DNA of 64,000 nucleotides from an uncultured Actinomycetes bacterium (GCA_900314645.1 OMWB01000003.1:173000-236999); one strand, 5' to 3'. Numbered from the stretch's first letter, positions 55,425-64,000 are shown. Notes: generated by a model from the sequence alone, not told the origin. Numbers and translations: made by a program.

Positions 55425-58400
55425 ATGGCAGAGCAGCAGACGCAAGCGGAAGAAGCTAAGCATGCACCGATGGACCTGCATGTAGACCATAGGCTCCGTC
55501 TTAAGGCACGTATCGTCTCGGCTGTATTCACAGCGCTCGCGCTCCTGCTTCCACTGTGCGTCATCATGATGATTACGGGTGTGTTCGTCGCTACCTATCG
55601 TGACGTTCTGCAAGAGGTAGGCATCGTTGAGGCACTGACCGACGCTGGCGGAAATACCTCACGCGATCATATGCAATGGATGCGCCTCTTTGACGAGAAT
55701 GCGCAGACCACATCTGACCTCATGGCTGAGGCGCTCAAGGAGCTCGATACGCCCGAAGGCTATGTGGGTCCCCGCGTGTTCACTGACGGTATCGTCATCG
55801 AGCTTCGGGACGGCGAGCCATACTACCCCAGCGATTACCCCGAGGATGCACTGCGGTTGACCAGGGAGGAGTTCGAGTCCGTTCGCTCGGGCAGCACGTT
55901 TCTCCACAAGGAGTGGTTTGCGCAGCTCGTGCAGGCCGACTCTAAGTCAACGCCAAATGAAGAGGACGCGAATGCCGCATACGTCACGGTCGGCGAGGTT
56001 GGCGATAACGTTTTCTACGTAGGCTATACGCCGTACTACGAGTACGCCAGGTACCTAGCGCAACACGACCTTGACGACGAGTACTGCCATATTGTGGAGC
56101 TCGCTCGCCAGCGTGGCGTGCTGATTGTGCAGAAGGATGACCCCACGCTCAAGCTGCAGACCCCCTCTGCGTTCTTTCCCGAGATGACCCATGCAACTGA
56201 CATCGGCCTAACCAAAGCCATGGTTGACCAACAGGACGCCATCCTCACCAGCAATGGGAGTATCTACATCTGCACCTACAGCGAGATTAAGGGGACGGAC
56301 CTGCTCGCCATTTTCGTCCACCCCAGCCTCTCTCCCTTTATTCATGGAGCCATGCGCTCGTTGTTCGTCGTGCTTGTGATTGCGCTCATCGTGGCCATGC
56401 TGGTGGTGTACGTTGCTTCGGTGCGCTCCTATGTCCAGAAGTGGCCCATCAACGAGCTTCAAGAGGGCCAGTATCAACCTCGTACGATGGCCACGCGCCT
56501 GCTGGCGGCCGGCATTGCGGGGGCACTCCTAGTCTATTCCACTGCCTCGTTCGTACATCTCATTGGCACGCTGCACACCGAGTCGATGGCCGATGGCGTC
56601 GTGCTCGACGCCATCATGAATGAGACTATCGTGAGCAACGAGCGCGGGTCGAAGCTGGCCGTTGAGGAACAAGAGTCTTTCTACGTCTACGCTGCCGAGC
56701 GCATGGCGCGGCTTATCCAGCAGTACCCCGAGTTGGGCTCTTCGGAGAAGCTTGCGGCGTATGCTGACATTTTGGGCGTCAACTACGTCATGCTGTTTGA
56801 CGGGGAGGGAAACGAGACGGCCTGCAGCGGCTCGTACGTGGGCTTCTCGCTCGGACAGGGTCAAGGAGAGAACTCCGAGGACTTCAGGCGCCTGCTTAAC
56901 GGCGTGCCCAGTGTTTGCCATGAAGCCTCGTATGACGAGATGACGGGAGAGCGGCTGCGGTTTGTCGGCGTTACGTTGCCCGTTTCCGGCTCGGTGACCA
57001 ACGGTGCCCTCGTCATGGCAGTGCCACCCGAGAAGATAGAGCGCGCCAAGAGCAAGTATGGCATCGATGAGCAGCTCAGTCTGCTCGCGGCTGAGGGCGA
57101 GACCTTTCTGGTTGCCACCGCGCCCCAAGAGGGGGAAGACCCGCTGGCTGCCGGGGTGATTACCTATGCGAGCAGGGATGACCTCAAGGGCAAACGCGTG
57201 ACGGACTGCGGGCTGCTCGAAGAGAGCCTGCGCGACGGATATATGGACTTCTCCGTGGTGAATGAAGAAGGCTGCTTTGTCATGACCAAGGGCGATGGCA
57301 CCTTCATCTATTACCTTGCTATCAGCAACGCCGAGCTCTTTGGGGGTAGGGTGCTGTACGCTTGCATCGCTACGGTACTGTTCCTCGTGGTCTACAGGGT
57401 GACGCGAGGCATCATGATGGGCAACTATCAGGCGGACTTTGATCGCCGCGTAGTGGTCGATCAGGCAATCATTGACGAGCTCAAACTTCACGCGGTGGAG
57501 TCTCCAGAAGAGAAGAAGCCTCAGAAGGGGTCGCACCATCCCATCAGGCGTCGCTTGGAGCAGATGTGGCGGCGTTTCGTGTCGCGTTGGAAGGCCATGG
57601 TGCCCGAGGATCGCACGCGTGCCGTACTGGTCACAGCTCTCTTCGTCACCGTACTTTTGGTGTACCTGCATGAGTCAAACAGTACGATGACGTATACGAA
57701 CGGCGACGAAGGCCTCCTGCCCTTCATCCTCCATGGCAACTGGATGCGTGGCGTCAACCTCTTTGCACTTTGCGGCATCTTGCTGGTGTGTGCGGGTTCC
57801 TTCGCCGTGATTGTGCTCATCGGGCGCCTGGTGGATCTCTCCTGCACCTTCCTGAACAGCCGAGACAAGACCATCGCAACGCTTGCGGGGAGCTTCCTTC
57901 AGTATCTGGTCGTGGGCTTTGCGGCCTACGTCTCGTTTGGGTATCTGGGCTTCCCCACCAACACGATTCTGGGCTCTCTGGGGCTTGGCGGCCTTGCCCT
58001 GACGTTGGGTTCTAGAGACCTGGTGTCGGACATCATCGCGGGGGTCTCCATCGTGTTTGAGGGTGGGTTCAAGATCGGGGACGTCATCGAGGTGGGCGGC
58101 TTCAAAGGAACAGTGGAAGAGATCGGGGTCCGTTCAACCACGCTCCTGGGCGAAGGCGGCAACGTCAAGGTGTTCAACAACCGCGACGTGAAGAACGTGC
58201 TCAATCTTTCGCGCTATAACTCGACGTGCTCGGTTGACGTCAAGGTGGCGTCCGAGGAGCTTGAGCATGTGGAGTCCGTGCTCGCCACAGAACTGCCGCT
58301 CATCGGCGAGCGTTATCCGGACCTGATGTTAGGTGCCCCCCGCTGTGGCGGTATCAAGGGTATGACGGGAGGTGCGGTGACGCTGGGCATCAGCGTCGAG

Positions 58401-58490
58401 TGCCTTGAGAAGAACGCAGCCAAGGTCGGTCCGATACTCAATCGCGAGGTCTATGCGCTCTTCCAACGTGCCGGCATCAAGCTGTTGTAA
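55425..58490 (+). CDS. Large MscS-family mechanosensitive channel with two external sensor-like domains
   Basis: 1021 residues, far above the ~290 of E. coli MscS. Layout: helix about 31-57; external domain 58-310; helices about 311-334 and 355-381; external domain 382-640; helix about 643-659; basic cytoplasmic stretch; helices about 731-749, 775-803 and 817-840; pore helix near 845-872 (NTILGSLGLGGLALTLGSRDLVSDIIAG); MscS beta domain (FKIGDVIEVGGFKGTVEEIGVRST, split as FKIGDVIEVGG and GTVEEIGVRS) and C-terminal domain to 1021. The two external parts resemble Cache-like extracytoplasmic sensors in size and placement, but I cannot assign a ligand. Likely an osmotic-release or signal-gated channel. 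Monocistronic. The ribosome site is weak. Confidence 0.85.
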   Translation: MAEQQTQAEEAKHAPMDLHVDHRLRLKARIVSAVFTALALLLPLCVIMMITGVFVATYRDVLQEVGIVEALTDAGGNTSRDHMQWMRLFDENAQTTSDLMAEALKELDTPEGYVGPRVFTDGIVIELRDGEPYYPSDYPEDALRLTREEFESVRSGSTFLHKEWFAQLVQADSKSTPNEEDANAAYVTVGEVGDNVFYVGYTPYYEYARYLAQHDLDDEYCHIVELARQRGVLIVQKDDPTLKLQTPSAFFPEMTHATDIGLTKAMVDQQDAILTSNGSIYICTYSEIKGTDLLAIFVHPSLSPFIHGAMRSLFVVLVIALIVAMLVVYVASVRSYVQKWPINELQEGQYQPRTMATRLLAAGIAGALLVYSTASFVHLIGTLHTESMADGVVLDAIMNETIVSNERGSKLAVEEQESFYVYAAERMARLIQQYPELGSSEKLAAYADILGVNYVMLFDGEGNETACSGSYVGFSLGQGQGENSEDFRRLLNGVPSVCHEASYDEMTGERLRFVGVTLPVSGSVTNGALVMAVPPEKIERAKSKYGIDEQLSLLAAEGETFLVATAPQEGEDPLAAGVITYASRDDLKGKRVTDCGLLEESLRDGYMDFSVVNEEGCFVMTKGDGTFIYYLAISNAELFGGRVLYACIATVLFLVVYRVTRGIMMGNYQADFDRRVVVDQAIIDELKLHAVESPEEKKPQKGSHHPIRRRLEQMWRRFVSRWKAMVPEDRTRAVLVTALFVTVLLVYLHESNSTMTYTNGDEGLLPFILHGNWMRGVNLFALCGILLVCAGSFAVIVLIGRLVDLSCTFLNSRDKTIATLAGSFLQYLVVGFAAYVSFGYLGFPTNTILGSLGLGGLALTLGSRDLVSDIIAGVSIVFEGGFKIGDVIEVGGFKGTVEEIGVRSTTLLGEGGNVKVFNNRDVKNVLNLSRYNSTCSVDVKVASEELEHVESVLATELPLIGERYPDLMLGAPRCGGIKGMTGGAVTLGISVECLEKNAAKVGPILNREVYALFQRAGIKLL

Positions 58491-58544
58491 CGTCCGTCCC
58501 TAGTGGCACCGACTCGCTGCTAGGGATGCACGTGCTCTGAAGCC

Positions 58545-61397
58545 TTATCCTAGCAGCGTGTCTCCAAGGTTCGAGACAGCCTCATCTGTCTCGCGCTGGT
58601 CCTTCTCGCGCTTCCATGGCAGCGTGAAGTGGAACCGTTCTGGCTGTTTTCTCATGTGGTGCGGCGTGCCGATGAAGACCTGCTCGTCAAGCAGGGCGCG
58701 ACAGATGATGATGAGCGCAAGGTAGTAGAGCGCCATGTATGCCATGTGCACGTACGGGTACTGCTGTTTCATGAAGTAGAACGCGAGCGCACAGTCTGAG
58801 ACCACGAGCAAGATCGCACCGAGCTTGAGGTTGCCTGTCTGGTTCAGCCCGCACATGAGGGTGAGCAGCAGAATGGGCGCATATACGGGCGCGCCGATGC
58901 GTGCCGAAAGTGGGAAGCCCTGCGTCAGCGAGGTGGCGCCTGCGGCCAGCATCAACGAGATGAGGACCCACCACACCCATGTGGTTCTTCGAAGGGGCCG
59001 CTTCTGGAGGAAGAACCGGATGAGGTTGAGGTGCGCAAGCGCAAACAGGACGACGCCCGGCAAGAACCAGAAGTTGATGGCGAGATCGCCGGCCATACAG
59101 AGCGCCAGCGCGAGGAAGATGCTCCAGAAGTCATCGCTGCCTTCCTGCCTACAGCAGAAGCAGTAGAGAAGGACGCCGACTCCCGCAAGTGCTTTCCAGA
59201 GGAGCCTGAACTGCGGCATGCCCGCAAACAGCCAGTACGCGACCTCGCTTTCTGCGAGTGAGAGCATGACGAGCGAGCTGAACACAAAGCGCCAGCGCCA
59301 GGGCTCCTCGCTGCCCCTGCGGTTGATGCTCGCGACGATCGCCCGCATTCCAATGAGTAGCAGGCCGGCGATCAAGACGTCTTGAGCAATGGTGATTCGC
59401 CATCCACCACGCATGTGGTCAAGGCCGAGCAGCCAGGCAAAATCTGATGCATCAATGTACTTGGTCGTCTCGTCGAAGACCGCATCATCGCCTGGGGTGA
59501 TGAGCTCGCCGTCTTGTGTCTCGATCAGCGTTCCCGTCGTGCCGGGAGCGCAGTCGAATGGCATGATGCTGCAGTCGTATGTGGTTGAGAGGGCAACGGA
59601 TGCTGGAAGGATGAAGACGAGACCCGTATTGTCTTGGGAGCCGTTGCCCTTCCAGGTTATGCGGTAGCTGCTGTCTGAGGGGATCGCAATCACCGAGAAA
59701 GGTTCCTCAAGACGGTCGTTCTCAAAGACCTCAAGAGCGAGATGGATCTGGCGGTCATGTGCGGCATCGAGCTGCTCAATCACGTGTCCTCTGGTGATCT
59801 GGTACCACTGCTCGCCGTATGCAGTGTTCTCCACCAGGTAGTCCGCATTGCCAAAGAGAATCACGTAGGTGAACTGGTCACTTCTGTTAAACAGCTCATC
59901 GGGCGTCAGGGGGACGGTCATCCACATCATGTAGAGGTCCTCGATATGCTCGTGGAACAAGCGAGCGCCCACTGACCCAGAATTGCTCCACGCATCTATA
60001 TCGTCATCTCCGGTGACAAAACCCGTCGCAAGGCGGCCAATGAAGTCGATGAGCTGGTTCTCCAGCTCCCGCTTGTCAGGGTCATCGTCCTTCATGGTTA
60101 CCGTGATGCTTCGAAGCGAGCGCAGGACGTTCTGCGGAGATCTGTCTTCGAGCAGGCTGAGGATAGCTGCCTCGGGGACTTTCTCGTATTCCTCAGGGCT
60201 ATCGACAATCTGCAAGAACAGGCCCATCGCCAAGCGAAGCGCTAGGTTGAGCTTTGCGTTGTAGTTAGTACTGCTGTCATAGACATTCACGAACCCATCT
60301 TTGACTAGCTCGTACTTTCTTCCAAAGTCAGTGTCGGTCTCCGCGCCGGGAAGGATGAGGTCAGTGCCATAGCGCCCAAAGCCCCATTCGGCGGGCGCCA
60401 TCTGGGGAACCATGTCCATGGGACCAACGATGTTGTAGATGTTCTCGTAGCCCTCTGATGTGGGTTCCAGCGTGGTTCGCGGCGTGGCAAAGGTATAGGC
60501 AAAGATGTCCTTCTTGGCTATGGTCCCCGCGTCGTCCAGATTCGCGGCGGTCAGGTTGGTGATGGCTCCCGCGCGGCTGAAGCCCGTGATCCAGACCTTG
60601 ACGCGGCCCGTGATGTGATTGGAGCCAATGTAGCCATAGATGCGGTCGGTGACCATGCGAGCGGCGCTGTCAAAGCCCTGGTGACGTAGGCCCGAGCCAA
60701 TGGTCATGTTGGAGAGCCATTCCTTCTTGTAGTTTCCGCCACAGACACCGACGGCAATGAGGGTGAAGGGCTTGCCATCGGTTCCGATGAGCCGCTTGCT
60801 GCCCATGGCCGTCGCGACGGTGTAGAGCGAGGGAGTCTTGTCGTAGTCATCGGCCCTGAGCGAGGTGAAGCCGCAGTCGGTGAGGTACTGGAGGAGGTAT
60901 TTGTCCGGGTCCAGTACGAGGTTGCTGCTATAGGGGATGGGCCGATTGGAGCAAATGGCCATGTGGATGGACATCTGGGCAAGCGTGTGGTTATAGGTGG
61001 TGGACGGCTTAAGGAATGGCGCGTCGCTGTACTGAGAGTAGTAGTCCAGAATCATTTGGGATGAGCGAAGGCTGATGCCCGACCGGACGCTGATCTCGCT
61101 TGACTCCTCCGCCTCGATGGCGGCTTCATCCTCTGGCGAGATGGTCTCCTCGCTGGGCTCGTCGGGCTCGCTGGAGGAAAGGACGTCTTCGGGCTCGCTG
61201 ACGTTTGGACTCAGGGAGCTGAGAGGTCCTTGGCCGCCCTGATCGGTGATCTCGTCGATGGGGGTCGTTTCCGCAAGCGCCGTAGTTGGTCCCAAGCTGC
61301 CACGCGCTCCGAGGGGCACGAGCCCGCACGTGAGCAGCAGAGAAAGGGCGATGGTGACAAGCTTGCGATACGTGTTATGGGCGCTCTCAGAGGTCAA
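58545..61397 (-). CDS. Exported lipase-like hydrolase fused to a YhhN/TMEM86-like membrane domain
   Basis: A 950-residue protein on the minus strand. TTG at 61397 has GGGAGG six bases before it and gives a normal signal peptide (KLVTIALSLLLTCGLVPLG); the frame opens further upstream without support. An acidic low-complexity segment (about 40-105) precedes a lipase-like alpha/beta hydrolase: nucleophile Ser274 in WITGFSRAGA, Asp328 in GPMDMVPQ as candidate acid, and His near 482. A beta-rich part follows to about 660. The C-terminal about 664-905 has eight helices with LALCMAGDLAINFWFLP, GVVLFALAHLNLIRFF, LGAILLVVSDCALAFYF and ALYYLALIIICRALL, patterns I recognise from YhhN/TMEM86 lysoplasmalogenases. 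Together they might deacylate and then cleave ether lipids. Activity is inferred. Confidence 0.75.
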   Translation of the reverse strand: MTSESAHNTYRKLVTIALSLLLTCGLVPLGARGSLGPTTALAETTPIDEITDQGGQGPLSSLSPNVSEPEDVLSSSEPDEPSEETISPEDEAAIEAEESSEISVRSGISLRSSQMILDYYSQYSDAPFLKPSTTYNHTLAQMSIHMAICSNRPIPYSSNLVLDPDKYLLQYLTDCGFTSLRADDYDKTPSLYTVATAMGSKRLIGTDGKPFTLIAVGVCGGNYKKEWLSNMTIGSGLRHQGFDSAARMVTDRIYGYIGSNHITGRVKVWITGFSRAGAITNLTAANLDDAGTIAKKDIFAYTFATPRTTLEPTSEGYENIYNIVGPMDMVPQMAPAEWGFGRYGTDLILPGAETDTDFGRKYELVKDGFVNVYDSSTNYNAKLNLALRLAMGLFLQIVDSPEEYEKVPEAAILSLLEDRSPQNVLRSLRSITVTMKDDDPDKRELENQLIDFIGRLATGFVTGDDDIDAWSNSGSVGARLFHEHIEDLYMMWMTVPLTPDELFNRSDQFTYVILFGNADYLVENTAYGEQWYQITRGHVIEQLDAAHDRQIHLALEVFENDRLEEPFSVIAIPSDSSYRITWKGNGSQDNTGLVFILPASVALSTTYDCSIMPFDCAPGTTGTLIETQDGELITPGDDAVFDETTKYIDASDFAWLLGLDHMRGGWRITIAQDVLIAGLLLIGMRAIVASINRRGSEEPWRWRFVFSSLVMLSLAESEVAYWLFAGMPQFRLLWKALAGVGVLLYCFCCRQEGSDDFWSIFLALALCMAGDLAINFWFLPGVVLFALAHLNLIRFFLQKRPLRRTTWVWWVLISLMLAAGATSLTQGFPLSARIGAPVYAPILLLTLMCGLNQTGNLKLGAILLVVSDCALAFYFMKQQYPYVHMAYMALYYLALIIICRALLDEQVFIGTPHHMRKQPERFHFTLPWKREKDQRETDEAVSNLGDTLLG

Positions 61398-61533
61398 AGT
61401 GCACCTCCCATTCGTACGAGCTGATGACGTACAAGGCAACAGAAGCCGAGGGGTGGCTGCGGGTGCCAAGCACATATGTTAGACCAGGGCCCGAGTTCAT
61501 CCGATGTGAAGACTCAAAGAGCCAAAAAAGATG

Positions 61534-61562
61534 TTGCAAAGCGGAAGGAGTTCGTCTATAGT
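61534..61562 (+). promoter_or_regulatory. Promoter of tRNA-Val
   Basis: TTGCAA (61534) and TATAGT (61557) with a 17-base spacer, 33 bases before the tRNA. Best promoter match in the window. Confidence 0.8.
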
Positions 61563-61595
61563 TTCCTTTGCTGCGCAAGCGGCACCCCAGACTAA

Positions 61596-61670
61596 GGGCG
61601 TTTAGCTCAGGGGGAGAGCGCTTCCCTGACACGGAAGAGGTCACAAGTTCAAATCTTGTAACGCCCACCA
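61596..61670 (+). tRNA. tRNA-Val (anticodon GAC), probable integration site
   Basis: 75 bases with encoded CCA. Acceptor GGGCGTT pairs with AACGCCC; anticodon stem CTTCC/GGAAG with loop CTGACAC; T loop GTTCAAATC. A tyrosine integrase gene starts 276 bases on and points toward it, so its 3' end is the likely attachment site of an inserted element. Confidence 0.97.
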
Positions 61671-61679
61671 GAATCACCG

Positions 61680-61711
61680 CAGGTAGGAAGCCTAGTTTCC
61701 TACCTGTTTTT
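61680..61711 (+). terminator. Terminator after tRNA-Val
   Basis: 10-bp stem CAGGTAGGAA / TTCCTACCTG with a 7-base loop and TTTTT. Confidence 0.93.
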
Positions 61712-61748
61712 ATATGCCGAAAATGGCCTCGTGTAATAAATTGTAAGG

Positions 61749-61837
61749 TCACCCGAATTTTTAATTGCAGAATTGATGTTTTGAGGACGTAAAAATCACC
61801 CATCTTCACCCAAAATAACCGTCAGACACCCGAATTT
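61749..61837. promoter_or_regulatory. Candidate integrase arm-type binding repeats
   Basis: Four short direct repeats of the core (T/A)CACCC followed by an A/T-rich tail: TCACCCGAATTT (61749), TCACCCATCTT (61796), TCACCCAAAATAA (61806) and ACACCCGAATTT (61826). They lie in an AT-rich stretch between the tRNA and the integrase gene, where arm sites of tyrosine integrases are usually found. Confidence 0.5.
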
Positions 61838-61875
61838 CTCTATGCACATACACGGCCATAGCCGACGCTTTTATG

Positions 61876-61926
61876 CACATGATGAAGGCCTCACGCCAAT
61901 CTGATGCGTGAGGCCTTCATCATGTG
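61876..61926. terminator. Bidirectional hairpin terminator at the end of the integrase gene
   Basis: Perfect 21-bp arms (CACATGATGAAGGCCTCACG... at 61876-61896, complement 61906-61926) with a 9-base loop. It lies 20 bases beyond the integrase stop on the minus strand. There is no long T run, but the stem is very stable. Confidence 0.75.
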
Positions 61927-61945
61927 TAATCCCTGTGCGCACGTC

Positions 61946-63148
61946 CTAACAACGGCGGCGACGCCTGGCTCCGTGCACCTTGTTGGAGTGGAGAGATTCG
62001 TAGGCATTCTGGATTGCCTCGCCAAAGACGTCTGCCGCGTCATCCAGGACCTCGTTGGTCGGCATCAGGTAGTGCTGCTGGTCGACGCTGCCAGGGTCGA
62101 CGTGCCCGTGGTAGTCGGCTATGACGGAGTCCTCCACCCCGTTCTGCCGCATGATGGTCGAGTTCGTGTGACGCAAACGTCCCAACGGGATGTAAGGCAG
62201 CTCCTCTAGCTTGCCACCCTCCTTGAAGCTTCCCTCCCAGCGACGGCGTACCGTAGAGAGGGACATGCGACGCCCGCCCTTGGATCGTGCCACGGGACCG
62301 CTCTCGCGAGCGATGCGATGGAGACGGTCCGCGAAGACCGGGGCCAACGGACATATGCGGTGGCTCTCGGTCGTCTTCGTGTCCGTCTCGCCGTCGATGG
62401 CAGAGACGGAGCTGTCAACCGTAAGACGTGCCCACCAGTGAATCACGTTGCCGTCCTCGTCCCACTCTTCAGGCTCGAACTCGATGTTCTCCCAATCCAT
62501 GGCGATGGCCTCGCCACGACGGAGCCCAGCCCCGGCGGCACAGAGGTAGAGTCCGTAGTAGTCCTCTCCCTTCAACAGGTCGAGCGCCTTCGCGACCATC
62601 TGCGCGTTCCAGATGGTGATGCGCTTCTTCGTGCGGCGGCCACGCTCTCGCGGATAGCGGAACGGTGCCTTGTAGGGCTTCTCGTTGAAGAGTCCGTCAT
62701 ACCATGCAGCGTTGTTGACCGCACGGAAGGTCTTCACGGCCGTCGGGGCAACGCCTGGGGCAAGGCCGAGGATCCAGCGCTGCACCTCGTCATGGTCACG
62801 CTCCACGAGGTCATCGTCCTTCCACTCCTGGGGAACGTGCTTCCACATCTGCTTGTGAGTCTCGAGCGTCTGGTTTGCGAGGTCACTCCTGTCACGCAGG
62901 AACCGCTCGTCGAAGTAGCGACCGAGCGTGTACCCGGTGTTCATGCAGGGTGCGGCACCAATCTCCTCATAGATTTGATCGAGCATGGCATCGGCATCAG
63001 CCTCGGTGCCAGTCACATGGCGATGAATCTGCCGGAGGGTCCCGTCGGCCTTGTATCCATGGGACACCATGACGTCCCACAGGTTAGGGCCTATCTGCTT
63101 CTTGTAGCCAGTATTTGGTCTTCCTGCCCTTTTGACGTAAGATGGCAT
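61946..63148 (-). CDS. int: Tyrosine site-specific recombinase (integrase)
   Basis: 400 residues of the phage/ICE integrase type. An N-terminal arm-binding part is followed by a core-binding SAM-like domain (about 75-165) and the catalytic domain from about 190. Catalytic residues: Arg in GAGLRRGEAIAMDW, Arg in LGRLRHTNSTIM (His of the usual HxLRH box is not at the standard place), His in DYHGHVDP, and nucleophile Tyr in DQQHYLMPT. ATG at 63148 has GGAAGG upstream. Oriented toward tRNA-Val, as for elements integrating in the tRNA 3' end. The C-terminal tail is Arg-rich. Confidence 0.93.
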   Translation of the reverse strand: MPSYVKRAGRPNTGYKKQIGPNLWDVMVSHGYKADGTLRQIHRHVTGTEADADAMLDQIYEEIGAAPCMNTGYTLGRYFDERFLRDRSDLANQTLETHKQMWKHVPQEWKDDDLVERDHDEVQRWILGLAPGVAPTAVKTFRAVNNAAWYDGLFNEKPYKAPFRYPRERGRRTKKRITIWNAQMVAKALDLLKGEDYYGLYLCAAGAGLRRGEAIAMDWENIEFEPEEWDEDGNVIHWWARLTVDSSVSAIDGETDTKTTESHRICPLAPVFADRLHRIARESGPVARSKGGRRMSLSTVRRRWEGSFKEGGKLEELPYIPLGRLRHTNSTIMRQNGVEDSVIADYHGHVDPGSVDQQHYLMPTNEVLDDAADVFGEAIQNAYESLHSNKVHGARRRRRC

Positions 63149-63183
63149 AAGGTGCCTTCCTTTCGCTGAGGTCGGTTACCTTT

Positions 63184-63218
63184 GACCCCGCGCACTGCCG
63201 CCAAGCCTGCTCGGGGTC
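63184..63218 (+). other. Inverted repeat between regulator and integrase genes
   Basis: GACCCCG (63184) / CGGGGTC (63212) with a 21-base loop, followed on the plus strand by TTCTTCTTTT. It looks like a plus-strand terminator although both flanking genes are on the minus strand; it may protect the integrase region from incoming plus-strand transcripts or be a factor site. Confidence 0.4.
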
Positions 63219-63244
63219 TTCTTCTTTTGTGTGTCGGTCGTCGC

Positions 63245-64000
63245 CTATCCTCCCTTCGGCTGCTCATAGGTGACAGTCACCCTGAAGCCGTCCTTGTCAC
63301 TCGTGCTGCTCAGTTCCAGCGTGTCGGTCAGGCACATCAGGAAGTTGCCGTCGACCCGGTAGAGCCTTGCCGCGTCATAGAGGGTTTTCGCCTTGATGGT
63401 CCTCTCCCCGCGTTCGTACTTGCCAAGCGACTGCGCGCTGATTCCGAGTGCCCTTGCTGCCTCCTCCTGCTTCATCCCGCGAAGCTCTCGGACCTTGGCA
63501 AGACGTTTTCCCACCTGGATATCAAATTCGTTAGAGTCAGCCTTGTTCCGGCTGCCGGGTTTGTAGACCGTGGTGGATAAGGGTGGACGGGGCTCGTCGT
63601 CCTCATCGTCCTCGTCATACACGCCGAACCCAATGCCCCATCCCGCATCGAGCGGCGATGCCTCGCCCTCGGTAGTACGCCTGTCGAGCATCTGAAGCGT
63701 CCTGTGCTGTATGGCCTTGGCTTCCTCGTCTGAGATCTCTGGGTCATCGACCGAACGAAGGTAATCCCTCATCATCTCGGTGAACTCGTCCAGCTCGGTC
63801 AGTCCGACGCGGTTTCTGACGATCTGGGGCAGAACAAAGGGCTGTGCGCTCTTTTCCATGCTCTCTTCAAAGGTAGGTTCTCTCTTGACAGTAACGGGAA
63901 GTGTGCGTGTGATGTCCTCGATCACCAGACTGCGAACGCTTCTCTCCTGCTTTCTCGCCTGGACTGTTTTGGCAACAGCAACGCCGGTAGCAGCGGCGGC
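63245..64000 (-). CDS. XRE-family regulator, N-terminus probably beyond the window
   Basis: A DNA-binding protein whose C-terminal half holds a Cro/C1-type helix-turn-helix (VGKRLAKVRELRGMKQEEAARALGISAQSLGKYERG in two parts: KRLAKVRELRGMKQEEAA and LGISAQSLGKYERG). An acidic Asp/Glu run (YDEDDEDDE) lies in the middle. A GTG at 63925 would give 226 residues, but it has no ribosome site and the frame stays open to the window edge (ending ...AVAKTVQARKQ), so the gene is probably longer. Likely the element's regulator. 96 bases before the integrase gene on the same strand. Confidence 0.75.
   Translation of the reverse strand, partial: AAAATGVAVAKTVQARKQERSVRSLVIEDITRTLPVTVKREPTFEESMEKSAQPFVLPQIVRNRVGLTELDEFTEMMRDYLRSVDDPEISDEEAKAIQHRTLQMLDRRTTEGEASPLDAGWGIGFGVYDEDDEDDEPRPPLSTTVYKPGSRNKADSNEFDIQVGKRLAKVRELRGMKQEEAARALGISAQSLGKYERGERTIKAKTLYDAARLYRVDGNFLMCLTDTLELSSTSDKDGFRVTVTYEQPKGG

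Noticed and set aside
62318..63169. A 283-codon plus-strand open frame opposite the integrase gene
   Set aside because: Antisense of an integrase with catalytic motifs; no ribosome site or motif.

Overview
The window reads as chromosomal DNA from a high-GC, anaerobic actinobacterium. I would place it in the class Coriobacteriia, probably an Olsenella/Atopobium-like member. This is inferred from gene content (rapZ-whiA next to a gap-pgk-tpiA block, several peptide-type ABC transporters with twin-arginine lipoprotein binding proteins, D-aspartate-type cell-wall genes) and from the strong G/C preference at third codon positions; it is not proven by any marker gene. Almost all genes lie on the plus strand in tight operons with 1-14 nt overlaps.

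Layout. 1-8.1 kb: uvrA; a three-domain envelope enzyme (membrane acyltransferase + CapA-like + SGNH hydrolase); ybaK; murJ. 8.2-16.8 kb: a histidine operon, hisZ-hisG fusion, D, C, B, H, A, a DegT-like aminotransferase, F, I; no hisE and no identified histidinol-phosphatase. 16.9-23.6 kb: a secreted coiled-coil NlpC/P60 hydrolase, an amino-acid racemase, a FemAB-like transferase, a D-aspartate-ligase-like ATP-grasp enzyme (together a plausible D-Asp cross-bridge set), and uvrC. 23.7-34.1 kb: a probable sialic-acid locus: a peptide-family ABC importer with a permease-ATPase fusion as in known SatABCD/SiaEFGI systems, a tandem AXE1-type esterase, NanA, a ROK kinase (NanK) and NanE. Two copies of a structured repeat with compensating base changes lie in opposite orientation between the transporter and the esterase.

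34.2-43.3 kb: rapZ, whiA, a gap gene broken by a short deletion, pgk, tpiA, an MFS exporter, an HD-domain protein, cardiolipin synthase and secG. 43.5-49.7 kb: a complete oligopeptide ABC transporter (B, C, D, F, then a separately promoted binding protein). 49.8-55.3 kb: tRNA-Leu, an RsbU-like phosphatase, a STAS + kinase fusion, tRNA-Gly, tRNA-Cys, a cysteine desulfurase and mnmA. 55.4-61.4 kb: a giant MscS-like channel with two external domains, then (minus strand) a secreted lipase joined to a YhhN/TMEM86-like membrane domain. 61.6-64 kb: tRNA-Val, candidate integrase arm sites, a tyrosine integrase and an XRE regulator, i.e. one end of an integrated element running off the window.

The most unusual items are the paired structured repeats, the lipase-YhhN fusion, the tandem esterase in a sialic-acid locus, the STAS-kinase fusion, the acyltransferase-CapA-SGNH fusion, and the disrupted gap gene.
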